A DNA stretch of 64,000 nucleotides from Sphingobium sp. CAP-1 (GTDB taxonomy: Bacteria > Pseudomonadota > Alphaproteobacteria > Sphingomonadales > Sphingomonadaceae), in assembly GCF_009720145.1 (NCBI RefSeq), contig NZ_CP046252.1:1240001-1304000 (forward strand), given 5' to 3'. Positions 36,397 to 44,075 of this stretch are shown one piece after another. A program made the position numbers and the translations under genes. The notes under the pieces are model-generated. The model had not been told where the DNA came from and ran no database searches. It was given only the letters and a program-made list of their open reading frames with translations. Each line of letters starts with the position of its first letter. The first letter of the stretch is position 1.

Positions 36397-36672
36397 GTGG
36401 ACGATCCTCCCTCAGCCAACATGGCCGGTTGTGCATTGCAATATTAGTGCGCCGCGCCGCAGCGATTGCAAGATAAAAATGGCGGGCGGAAAAAAGGTTG
36501 GCGACGGGTTAGGGATGATGGCGGAAAGCGCGGACTGAATCGTTCACGCGCGCGCTCCAGCGAGGGCGTCGAAATTTTTGCCCAAATTTTACGCTACCCC
36601 CGGTTGACCACCCCATCGGCCATGCGTATAGCGCCGCCTCACCGCAGGGCACTTGCCCGGCGAGGCCCATGG
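36397..36672. other. Intergenic region upstream of the Anbu cluster and tRNA gene
   Basis: These 276 bases separate the leftward Anbu cluster from the rightward tRNA gene. They should hold the promoters of both. I find no gene here and no confident promoter hexamers. Confidence 0.3.
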
Positions 36673-36749
36673 GGCGGAGTAGCTCAGCTGGTTAGAGCAG
36701 CGGAATCATAATCCGCGTGTCGGGGGTTCAAGTCCCTCCTCCGCTACCA
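36673..36749 (+). tRNA. tRNA with CAU anticodon, probably elongator tRNA-Met
   Basis: The 77 bases fold into a full cloverleaf: acceptor GGCGGAG with CTCCGCT (one G-T wobble), D-stem GCTC/GAGC, anticodon stem GCGGA/TCCGC around ATCATAA, a five-base variable loop, T-stem GGGGG/CCCTC around TTCAAGT, and encoded ACCA. The anticodon is CAT. Elongator tRNA-Met fits best; the lysidine-modified isoleucine tRNA cannot be excluded. Its 3' part is the attachment site of the element to the right. Confidence 0.95.
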
Positions 36750-36751
36750 TT
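36702..36751 (+). repeat. Left attachment repeat (attL) within the tRNA gene
   Basis: These 50 bases, from the anticodon stem through the CCA end plus two bases, are repeated exactly at 48805-48854. The flanks differ on both sides. The copy here completes the intact tRNA gene. Confidence 0.95.
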
Positions 36752-36817
36752 CCAACATATTGATATTACACGATTTTCCCTAGATCGTCATTGGACGCGC
36801 CCAAGGCAGTTGGGCGG

Positions 36818-37879
36818 TCAGTTGGGAGTCTTTGTTCCCCTTTCGAGCTTCCGAATGGCGGATTCCCCAAGCGCGCTATCGCGGCTCAGGTAGTGACTAT
36901 CGAGGATTGCGCCCACGTCGCGAAGGCTATGCCCGGTGATCGTCGCTATCTCCGGCACGGTGCATCCTGCCTTTGCCAGCCGCGTAACGGCGGTGCCCCG
37001 GAGGTCGTGGAATGTGAGGTCCGTGACGCCCGCCTTTTGGCAGCCCTTGCGCCATGACGCGCGGAAACCGGACTCGGTCCATGCCGTGCCACGTTCGGTT
37101 GCAAGGATCGTCAAAGGCCGGGGCTTCTTGTCGTCTCGTTCCGCCTGCTTCCGCTTTGCATCGTCCAGCGCCTTCTTGAGGGGAGCGCCAACGGGGATAT
37201 GGACCGGGACTTTCGTTTTCCGCTGTCTCAGCCGGATATGAGTTCCGTCATAGGCGGCCCATGTCAGCCGGAGCAAATCGCCTTGCCGCTGCCCGGTCCA
37301 GAGGGCCAGCCGGAGCGCCAAATGAAGGTGAGCCGGGGCCTTGGCATAGAAGGCAGCCTCATCGGCATCCGACCAGACGGATTCGGAGCGAGCGGCACGA
37401 TAGAGGCGGCCCGGACGCTCGCATGGGTTCACGGCGACGATGCCACGATTAAGCGCCCATGACATCGTGCGGGCCAGAACGGCATAGGCGTAATCGGCTT
37501 GTCGCCGGGACTTCACCGCCAGCCGTTCGCGCCATGCAAGGAACTCGCCTCTGGTCCGGCGGTCCTCCAGCGCGGCAATCGGGAAATCGCCGAACTCCGT
37601 TTCGATGACGCGCAATAGCTTGCGGTAATCCTTCTGGGTCCGGGGTGCGAGGTCCGCGAAATCGGTTGACGCCTCATAGCCGTCGAACACGGTTTGCAGT
37701 TGATCCTTGGGGGTTGCGCGCCGCGCCTCCACCGCCCGGTTATAACTGGCGTGGAACTCGGGCGATCCGGGCGTTCCCTCAAGTCGGGGGCCGCCCTTCC
37801 AAGCATAGAAATAGGTTACGGTCTGACCGGACGCGAGCTTTTTCGTGATCCGGTTGACGCCTTTAAGACGAACTCGCAT
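36818..37879 (-). CDS. int: Tyrosine-recombinase integrase of the satellite
   Basis: The 353-residue protein has an N-terminal arm-binding region (about 1-60), a SAM-like core-binding domain (about 70-155) and a catalytic domain. Catalytic residues are Arg198 in TGQRQGDLLRLTW, a lysine near 221-223, His291 and Arg294 in TFHDLRGTAV, His317 in TGHSLRDV and Tyr330 in SHYLSRD. ATG 37879 follows GGAAG at good spacing; an earlier ATG at 37897 has none. The gene ends 66 bases from attL and reads toward the tRNA, as usual for elements in tRNA genes. It overlaps the preceding small gene by 17 bases. Confidence 0.93.
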   Translation of the reverse strand: MRVRLKGVNRITKKLASGQTVTYFYAWKGGPRLEGTPGSPEFHASYNRAVEARRATPKDQLQTVFDGYEASTDFADLAPRTQKDYRKLLRVIETEFGDFPIAALEDRRTRGEFLAWRERLAVKSRRQADYAYAVLARTMSWALNRGIVAVNPCERPGRLYRAARSESVWSDADEAAFYAKAPAHLHLALRLALWTGQRQGDLLRLTWAAYDGTHIRLRQRKTKVPVHIPVGAPLKKALDDAKRKQAERDDKKPRPLTILATERGTAWTESGFRASWRKGCQKAGVTDLTFHDLRGTAVTRLAKAGCTVPEIATITGHSLRDVGAILDSHYLSRDSALGESAIRKLERGTKTPN

Positions 37880-38054
37880 TGCGTTGCTTCCACTCATCAA
37901 AGGGCGAGGCAGGAACTGGGGAGCAGTCGGAATGATAGATTGTGATCTTGCCAGATTCGATCTCAGTCCGCACCGCTTTCACGCCAGCTTTTGCCACGCC
38001 GCGCAGAGCGCGGGCGACATCGGCTTCCGTGAAAGGGGCGGACCTACGGGGCAT
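37863..38054 (-). CDS. Small protein upstream of the integrase, function unknown
   Basis: The 63-residue protein (starting MPRRSAPFTEADVARALRG) is coded just upstream of, and overlapping, the integrase gene. Small proteins of this look are often found beside integrases of alphaproteobacterial islands, from memory. Its helical, basic N-terminal half and its place would suit an excisionase or recombination directionality factor, but no helix-turn-helix is plainly visible. The short overlap with int suggests coupling. Confidence 0.65.
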   Translation of the reverse strand: MPRRSAPFTEADVARALRGVAKAGVKAVRTEIESGKITIYHSDCSPVPASPFDEWKQRNASSS

Positions 38055-38061
38055 CGCTGCC

Positions 38062-38391
38062 TCAGAACGCGCCGTTAAGGCGGACAGGGACATCCGGGCT
38101 GGGGTTCGCGGCGGCTTCCGTCGCCACGCCCAGCTTCGTGTTGCCCGATGCCGTTTTCGTGACCAGCTTGTTCGCCGAATCCCAATAGACGACATCACCC
38201 ACCGCGATGGCGAGCGCCGACACCTTGGGCAGGCGGAACACGCCGACCGTATCGACATCGACGGGAGCGCCGTTCGCGGCATCGCCATTGGCAACGCCGA
38301 TGATCGAACCGACGATGACCACGCCGCCGGAAACGATTTCCGCCGGGGCAGTCAGAGTGAGCGTGTTGCCCGGTTGAACGTAATTACGCAT
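38062..38391 (-). CDS. DUF2190-family capsid-associated protein
   Basis: The 109-residue protein starts MRNYVQPGNTLTLTAPAEIV and consists of beta strands with conserved GVYRLPK-like and VYWD segments (here VFRLPKVS and DVVYWDSANK). It fits the DUF2190 family, which is found in phage head modules and taken as a capsid decoration or cement protein. The ribosome-binding site AAAGGA lies inside the end of the gpW-like gene. It is the last structural gene of the module. Confidence 0.8.
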   Translation of the reverse strand: MRNYVQPGNTLTLTAPAEIVSGGVVIVGSIIGVANGDAANGAPVDVDTVGVFRLPKVSALAIAVGDVVYWDSANKLVTKTASGNTKLGVATEAAANPSPDVPVRLNGAF

Positions 38392-38394
38392 GGC

Positions 38395-38613
38395 TCAAAG
38401 TCCTTTGCTTGTCCGAAAGATGATGGTGGAGGCTGGCCGACCGCCGCTCAGGTTCGCGATTTCCCGGTCCAGAGCCGCCAAGGCCGCCCGCATTTCGGAG
38501 CCGGAGGAAAAGGCGATCTCCTCCCCGTTCTGGTCCCTGAACGAGCGGATTCCGTCCGTCAGGGCCTTGAACAGGGCATCGCGCCGTTGCTGGAGGTCGG
38601 CCAAGGTCGCCAT
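38395..38613 (-). CDS. gpW-like head-tail connector
   Basis: The 72-residue protein, starting MATLADLQQRRDALFKALTD, is of the lambda gpW type, a small helical protein that joins the portal to the tail. Its ATG overlaps the capsid gene stop in TAATG, which gives translational coupling. A head-tail connector retained without any tail gene suggests that the particle receives tails made elsewhere. Confidence 0.8.
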   Translation of the reverse strand: MATLADLQQRRDALFKALTDGIRSFRDQNGEEIAFSSGSEMRAALAALDREIANLSGGRPASTIIFRTSKGL

Positions 38614-40640
38614 TACAGGGCGTCCTCGCCTTCGTTGCGATAGGCCCCGCGCCAATCGACCGCGCCAGCGCCGAAGTCGAGGACAACGCGGAACTCCCGG
38701 CCCAGCACTTCCCAGCCATCCTTGCTGGCAAGCTGGGGACCCGGAGCCGACGACAGATAGGCGTATTCCAGCACCGGCAGGACAGCCGGGTCCGCGAACA
38801 CATACCATGCCGTCTCGGTCAGACGTGGTTCCACGAGCAGCGTCAGCTTGCCGGAGAACGGATTCTGATCGTTGACGGTCGCGGCTGCCAGTTCCGCCAG
38901 CAACTTCTCCGCCGCCGTTTCCAGTTCGGGCGGGACCAGCAGGAACTTGGGCGTCGCGCTGATCGGGGACACGCCGTCCAAGCCCTTCTGACGACGGAGC
39001 GCCAGCCGGGCACCGGACAGCGGATCGACCGCCAGAGCCGCGCCGGTCGCTGCGAGGTTGCCATGATCGACATGGAACAGACGCTTGCCGTCCCCCATGA
39101 CCGGGCCAAGGCCGTTCGCTTCGTTCAGGATCGCGACAAGCTGGTCCGCCTCGGTTTCCGCCGCTGCCGTGCCCATCATGCCAGCCCAGCGGGCGAACGC
39201 CCCCAGATCATCGTTCACCAGAGCCTTGCGGCTCAGGGAGAAGATGCCGCCGAAGGTCTCCAGTTGCAGGCCCTCGGTCGCTTCGCCGGTCGAAAGCGCC
39301 TTGATCTCTCCGGCTTCCGTCACCTTCTGGAGCTTGCCGAACTCGCCCAGCTTCACGAGGCTGATAGGCCGGAAGTCATCCGCCGTCCGCTGGCGGGCCA
39401 GACGCTTGAGCGGGGATTCCGCCGCCGTATAGGCGGGCATGAGAATCCGATTGCCGGTGGAGGTCAGCAGGTTCGGGAAGTCGCTGGTCGTGTGCATGGC
39501 GCGCGTCAGCATTTCCTCCCGACCAAGGGTGGCGATGCCGGTTGCGCCCGACCGCTGGAGCGACAGACGCGCCATGTCGGACAGGCCCAAGGTCATATAG
39601 GCCCGCGCCCCTTCGCTCGGCTCCGCGCCGGTCGCCCGGCAGGCCAGAGCCTCCGCCATCCGCTCATGCACCACGGCGGGATCATCGCCCGACGGCCCGA
39701 CGCGAACCGTAGAGATATTCACCCGACGATTCTGCATCTCCGCGAACACGGCGGAACGGGCCTCCTCAATCGTCGCTTCGCGGTCGATCAGGCCGTTTGC
39801 GAAGTCGGCAGGCAGACGCGCATAGGTGACGGCGCTGCGGATTTGGGCGTTGACCTCCGCCCGCGTCTCATTCTCCGGGGCATCGGAAATCACTTCCGGC
39901 CCGTTTTCGATTTCATCTTCCATTTGGTTGCTCCTGATGAGGGCGTTGGCGTCGGCAGGAACAGCGACAAGGGACGCTTCGACGATCTCGTATTGAATCG
40001 CCGTGCGAGTTCGTTTGCCGGAGGCGTCGCGGCCTTCGGACCACTTCTTGACCCGGTATCCGATGCTGACTCCGGTCACGTCGCCACGGGCGACGGCAGC
40101 GAGCGCGGCGGGATCGGAGATGGTGAGTGTCGCGACAACCGCGCCCGGCTCAAACCGGATATTGGAGACAGAGCCTTTGATGTCGGCAATGCTGGTCTGG
40201 CGATGGCTATCCAGCAACGGGACGCGCGGGCCAAACTCCACGTTCTCGCGACCAACCGCCAGCACTTCGACATGACCGCCGCGCTGAACCGGAGCGCCCG
40301 TCGTCAGCACGACATCGACCGTGCCCGCTTCCATGTCGAGCGTGTCGGGCTTGAACGTCGTTACCGCTGACGCGCGGGTTTCTAGAACGGGCATGGAACG
40401 GCAGAGCATGGCTTCTTTCCGAAAGGCAGATTTGGGGAGTGGGAAGCCGTGATCGCGGAATGCGAACTTGAGGTGGCGCTTGTAATCGAGCCGTCCCCCC
40501 GCGTCGGTGATCCGGGCATGATCGAGGATCATCCCCAACAGCAGCGGGACCAGCGGGCCGCGATGCAGGCCGCTGAACAACCGTTGCTCGGTATGAATCT
40601 CTTGGATGCTGATATGATATTCGGGATCACGCTGGGGCAC
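38613..40640 (-). CDS. Prohead protease / major capsid protein fusion
   Basis: The 675-residue product carries three parts. Residues 1-78 are a small N-terminal module of unknown role. Residues of about 80-235 are a HK97-type (U35-like) prohead protease, with His146 in PLLDSHRQTS and Ser192 in GVSIGYRVKKW as likely catalytic residues. Residues of about 240-675 are a gpT-like major capsid protein, with a self-cleaved scaffold-like acidic start. GTG 40640 lies six bases after AAGGAGG, an excellent ribosome-binding site, and overlaps the portal gene by 14 bases. An internal ATG (39923, Met240) also has a strong site, so free capsid protein may be made too. Fusions of this kind are known in phages. 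Confidence 0.9.
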   Translation of the reverse strand: MPQRDPEYHISIQEIHTEQRLFSGLHRGPLVPLLLGMILDHARITDAGGRLDYKRHLKFAFRDHGFPLPKSAFRKEAMLCRSMPVLETRASAVTTFKPDTLDMEAGTVDVVLTTGAPVQRGGHVEVLAVGRENVEFGPRVPLLDSHRQTSIADIKGSVSNIRFEPGAVVATLTISDPAALAAVARGDVTGVSIGYRVKKWSEGRDASGKRTRTAIQYEIVEASLVAVPADANALIRSNQMEDEIENGPEVISDAPENETRAEVNAQIRSAVTYARLPADFANGLIDREATIEEARSAVFAEMQNRRVNISTVRVGPSGDDPAVVHERMAEALACRATGAEPSEGARAYMTLGLSDMARLSLQRSGATGIATLGREEMLTRAMHTTSDFPNLLTSTGNRILMPAYTAAESPLKRLARQRTADDFRPISLVKLGEFGKLQKVTEAGEIKALSTGEATEGLQLETFGGIFSLSRKALVNDDLGAFARWAGMMGTAAAETEADQLVAILNEANGLGPVMGDGKRLFHVDHGNLAATGAALAVDPLSGARLALRRQKGLDGVSPISATPKFLLVPPELETAAEKLLAELAAATVNDQNPFSGKLTLLVEPRLTETAWYVFADPAVLPVLEYAYLSSAPGPQLASKDGWEVLGREFRVVLDFGAGAVDWRGAYRNEGEDAL
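39923..39935 (-). promoter_or_regulatory. Internal ribosome-binding site for a separate capsid protein
   Basis: Inside the fusion gene, AGGAG (39935-39931) precedes ATG (39923) by seven bases, in frame, exactly at the join between the protease and capsid domains. Translation from here would give a capsid protein of 436 residues in addition to the 675-residue fusion. Confidence 0.65.
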
Positions 40641-42045
40641 TTGCCGCCTCCTTGGTTTCGCCGAAGGACAGGCCAAGCGACTTCTCCCGCTCCCGGTCGC
40701 TGACGATCTCCGCGTCCAGTTCGTCCACGGAATAGCCCTGAGCGGCAACGGCGCGGCGACGGGAAGTCAGGCCAGCGGAAATCATTTCCGCCGTGGCTTT
40801 CGCGTCCTTCTCCGGGTCGATCCACTCTTGCGCCGGGGGAATCCATTCACAGGCGAACCAGTCGTCCGCGCTCGCCTCAAAATCCGGGGCGTCGATCTCG
40901 CCAGCCAGAACGGCGGTCGTGACGAACCGCTGCCAGATCGGGCGGAGGATTTGCGGCACGATGGTTTGGAACTGGACAGCATCCACGCGACGGCGGAACT
41001 CCAGCAGGCCAGCCCGAAGGCTGGAATAGTTCGCGCCGGTCAGATCGCCGGTCAGCAGATATTCCGGGACGCCAAGGCCAGCCGCGATCCCGCGAAGCTG
41101 GAGCTTGGCAAAGTCCACGGTCTGTTGCGCGTTCTGCGGCCCGGAAAACTTGATGTCGAAACCGCCCGGCAGAACCTTGAGCGTCCCCGGCTCCAAGCCG
41201 CTTTCCATAATCGACCCGGCGGTGATCCCTTCAAACGGCAGGCCGGTCCCCGTGCCGTTCTGATCGACCAAGAATCCGGCAAACATGGCCGCGACCTTGG
41301 CCGCCACTAGCAGCGCGTCGTCCAGTTGGTCGAGTTCGCCCGCCCGGATCAGGACGGGAGCCAGCCACGAGATGCCGCGAACCTGCCCCGGCCCCAGCGG
41401 GCGGAACAGATGCACCATGTCGGCAGCGGGAACGCGGACGGGAGGCGCATAGCCCTCAAAGATCGCGGCAGGATCGACCGGGCGGACCCAGTAGGCGACG
41501 CGGCGGCCCTCCGCGTCAAACTCCACACCCGCGACGATGCGACCGCCCGAACTCAGTTCGCCGGTTTGCGCGATGTCCACTTGCTCCGGCGCGATCAGGC
41601 GAAGGCTGAGCCCGGACTCCGTGGTAACGAACTGGAGGAAGGCTTCCCCGCTGACGATCATCGACCGGACGGCGGAGGCGATCAGGCCGTGAAAGTCGGT
41701 CAGCCCGTCAAGATCGCAGACGATTGACCAGCGGTTAAACGCCGATTGCACCACGGGGCGGGCATCGCGGTTCGGATGCTGGGGCGTCGGCACGATGCCC
41801 GCGCCCACGAGCGCCGTTTGCCATGTTGCAACGCCGTTTGCGATCCATGGGTTGTTCTCCGCCGCATAGCGGGCCTTGCGGGCAATGATTGCGCTGCCTG
41901 CCAGCGTCTCCGGGCCATAGGAGCCGAAAGACTGATGCCCCCGCTGCCCGGAGGTCGCGTCAAAGCGACGCTGGAGCAGATCGCGACCAGCGGGGCGCGT
42001 CTGAGCGCGACCAGTGAACCGGGAGAGGAAGGACGGCAGGCGCAT
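40627..42045 (-). CDS. Phage portal protein, lambda family
   Basis: The 472-residue protein is a lambda gpB-type portal. Recognisable parts are RARYAAENNPWIANGVATWQ near residue 57 (as RKARYAAEN), MVHLFRPLGPGQVRGISWLA near 210 and YLLTGDLTGANYSSLRAGLL near 335. Twelve copies form the channel at one vertex of the head, through which DNA passes. It starts two bases after the stop of the unknown gene upstream and overlaps the capsid fusion gene start by 14 bases. Confidence 0.93.
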   Translation of the reverse strand: MRLPSFLSRFTGRAQTRPAGRDLLQRRFDATSGQRGHQSFGSYGPETLAGSAIIARKARYAAENNPWIANGVATWQTALVGAGIVPTPQHPNRDARPVVQSAFNRWSIVCDLDGLTDFHGLIASAVRSMIVSGEAFLQFVTTESGLSLRLIAPEQVDIAQTGELSSGGRIVAGVEFDAEGRRVAYWVRPVDPAAIFEGYAPPVRVPAADMVHLFRPLGPGQVRGISWLAPVLIRAGELDQLDDALLVAAKVAAMFAGFLVDQNGTGTGLPFEGITAGSIMESGLEPGTLKVLPGGFDIKFSGPQNAQQTVDFAKLQLRGIAAGLGVPEYLLTGDLTGANYSSLRAGLLEFRRRVDAVQFQTIVPQILRPIWQRFVTTAVLAGEIDAPDFEASADDWFACEWIPPAQEWIDPEKDAKATAEMISAGLTSRRRAVAAQGYSVDELDAEIVSDREREKSLGLSFGETKEAASAPA

Positions 42046-42047
42046 GG

Positions 42048-42659
42048 TTAGGCCGTCCTCTCGGGATCGTTCAACAGACGCGCGAGCGGTTCCGCGACCG
42101 GGATGGTGATCGACAAGCGGAATTGATGCTCCTCGCTCCGCTCAAACGAAACCGGCTTGCCGAAAGGCGTCGTATCGATTTCCCACGGCGCGACAGGCGG
42201 AGCTTCGTTCCGGTATAGATAGGCGCAAGCCATCTCAGCGCCCGTGCGATCATGACTGAACACGTCGATCCGGCAGGTCCAGTCCTCGCCACGGGCGATG
42301 CCGGACATCGCTGCATGGGTCTGGGTAGCGAAGCGGTTATCATGGCAGGGATGCGAGGGCGGCCAGCTATAGAGCCAATCCGAAACCCATTCGAGCAGGC
42401 CCGGCTTGGCGATGCCGCCAGCCGTGACGAGCAGCGAAAGAACCTTAGCAACCGCAAGGTCAGGGATCGCGAAAAGCTGATGGATAACCTTGCCGTCTCC
42501 GCGTGTCTCCGGCGGGATAACGAGGTCCTTCCGGGCGAAGCCGCGAAGCTGGGTTGCGGCCTGTTCAGGCGATAGGCCAACCTCCGCCATGCGGCGGGAG
42601 GCTCGGCCCGCCTTTAGCGGAACTCCGGGGTTTTCGCGTGTAAACAGATCATCGACCAT
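42048..42659 (-). CDS. Unknown phage protein before the portal gene
   Basis: The 203-residue protein is not recognised. It is soluble, with no membrane segment, and has a helical N-terminal half (GLSPEQAATQLRGFARKDLV). ATG 42659 has GGAG six bases upstream and is preferred to an ATG at 42704. Its place directly before the portal gene and behind the promoter region at 42705-42947 suggests a role in head assembly or in control of packaging. No finer statement is possible. Confidence 0.7.
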   Translation of the reverse strand: MVDDLFTRENPGVPLKAGRASRRMAEVGLSPEQAATQLRGFARKDLVIPPETRGDGKVIHQLFAIPDLAVAKVLSLLVTAGGIAKPGLLEWVSDWLYSWPPSHPCHDNRFATQTHAAMSGIARGEDWTCRIDVFSHDRTGAEMACAYLYRNEAPPVAPWEIDTTPFGKPVSFERSEEHQFRLSITIPVAEPLARLLNDPERTA

Positions 42660-42720
42660 TGGGCGCTCCATATCCTTGTCACCGACTCGGATAGCATGGA
42701 TCATCCTCTGTCCGCAACCT

Positions 42721-42743
42721 TATCCGTGCAGTTGATACGGATA
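42721..42743. promoter_or_regulatory. Inverted repeat between divergent portal-operon and cargo genes
   Basis: TATCCGT at 42721-42727 and ACGGATA at 42737-42743 are perfect inverted arms around nine bases. A ten-base palindrome, GGATATATCC, follows at 42739-42748. The intergenic region of 288 bases serves two divergent genes. An operator is a reasonable guess, with the palindrome centred on a TATA-like sequence. Confidence 0.5.
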
Positions 42744-42947
42744 TATCCTTGCTAGTGTCACGGTTATGGGCTAGTTAACGATTCGCCGGGCGGGAGAGCA
42801 GGAACCTTCCGTCCGGCGTCCTGAGTGTCCGCGCTGCCATGCGGCCTCAAGCCATCTGGGAAGGCCGGACGGGTGGAAGCGATCCCTCACTGTCCGGCCT
42901 TTTCGATTCCTGCTTCTCCGGCTAAAGTCGCATCGGGGGGAGCTTCT

Positions 42948-44075
42948 ATGGCAATCAATTGGTTTGAAGGCGGACGACGAGTATCAGCCTTGTTCTCAGG
43001 GCTAATATTGTTGGGCGGTGGGGCTTATTCTGCCTTCGGAGGAAGTGACAACCGCGTCATTGTCGAAACGATTTCACCTAGCGATGCTTTCCACTGGACG
43101 CTGAAAGGCTGCGACTATCCCGATCAGGAAAAGACTTGGGACGGAAAGGTTGAGTTTAAATCTGGCGACCCTCGCGTTGTGGCAGCCTGCTTCCGCGTAA
43201 ACAAGAACGGCAAGCTCTGGTATGATTTCGGCCCGGAGCAACAGATGCAGCTAGACCCGATCAACGGGAAAGCCCCTCCGCCGCTGAAATACCGCAAGAT
43301 GCTTGAGGTCGATACCTACACGGACGCTGCCGATGCTTACATGGACCGGCGGATGAATGAGTATAAGCCGACCCGCGCTCAATTTGACGCCATCGGAAAA
43401 GATCAATGGATGATCGCATGGGTCAATTTCTGGGATCGCGTGAAGGAAGCTGCGCCTTGGGTCGCTGGTTTGCTATTTGGGCTTTGGGTTCTGACAACGG
43501 CAGTTGGTTGGATCATTCGCGGTTTTGCTGGGATACCATCTGGAAAGGACTTCCGAACTGATCGCCCCGAACACGCCAACGCTCAGCGAGCTTCGGGCGA
43601 ATGGATAGGTCCGGCAATTGCTGGGGTAGTGATCTTAGGAAGCATTGCATGGGGGATCAGCGCCGGGACGAGCGCAGCCGCCCCCGGCATAGGTCGGATC
43701 GTGACCAAGGTTTTCAGCGCCGTCGGCACGTTGCTTCTAATAGCGCTATTCTTTGGGTCCGCTGCCGCCGGAGGATGGGGATTGTGGGTTCTAGGACACA
43801 AGATCGCGCGTCGTGATCCCTCCAACCTTAGCGAGAAGAAACTCCTAGCTGCCAGCATTCTGAATGCCGCCCTAGTCACCGGACTATCATATCCGGCAAA
43901 CGCCTATACCGTTATTGGGACATGGATGGACGCCGTGGACAAATGGTCTCGTTCCAGCGGTTATGCCGATGGCGGTTCTATGGCCGTTTTCTCTATCTGT
44001 CTCTTATGGCCCCTCGTGCCCTTATTTGTCATGCACAAGCTCAAAGGCCCTTCGCCTAGCGCGCCATCCACTTAG
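42948..44075 (+). CDS. Polytopic membrane protein, probable satellite cargo
   Basis: The 375-residue protein is coded on the strand opposite to all other genes of the element, in visibly AT-richer sequence. ATG 42948 follows a GGGGGGAG site. Six hydrophobic segments are seen at about residues 12-31, 163-190, 217-238, 254-282, 298-320 and 346-364. Between the first and second is a charged domain of 130 residues with cysteines in KGCDYPDQEKTW and VVAACFRVNKNGK. No family is recognised. Its 3' end overlaps the large terminase 3' end by 20 bases. Position, strand and composition suggest an accessory gene, for instance for phage exclusion, but that is inference only. Confidence 0.75.
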   Translation: MAINWFEGGRRVSALFSGLILLGGGAYSAFGGSDNRVIVETISPSDAFHWTLKGCDYPDQEKTWDGKVEFKSGDPRVVAACFRVNKNGKLWYDFGPEQQMQLDPINGKAPPPLKYRKMLEVDTYTDAADAYMDRRMNEYKPTRAQFDAIGKDQWMIAWVNFWDRVKEAAPWVAGLLFGLWVLTTAVGWIIRGFAGIPSGKDFRTDRPEHANAQRASGEWIGPAIAGVVILGSIAWGISAGTSAAAPGIGRIVTKVFSAVGTLLLIALFFGSAAAGGWGLWVLGHKIARRDPSNLSEKKLLAASILNAALVTGLSYPANAYTVIGTWMDAVDKWSRSSGYADGGSMAVFSICLLWPLVPLFVMHKLKGPSPSAPST

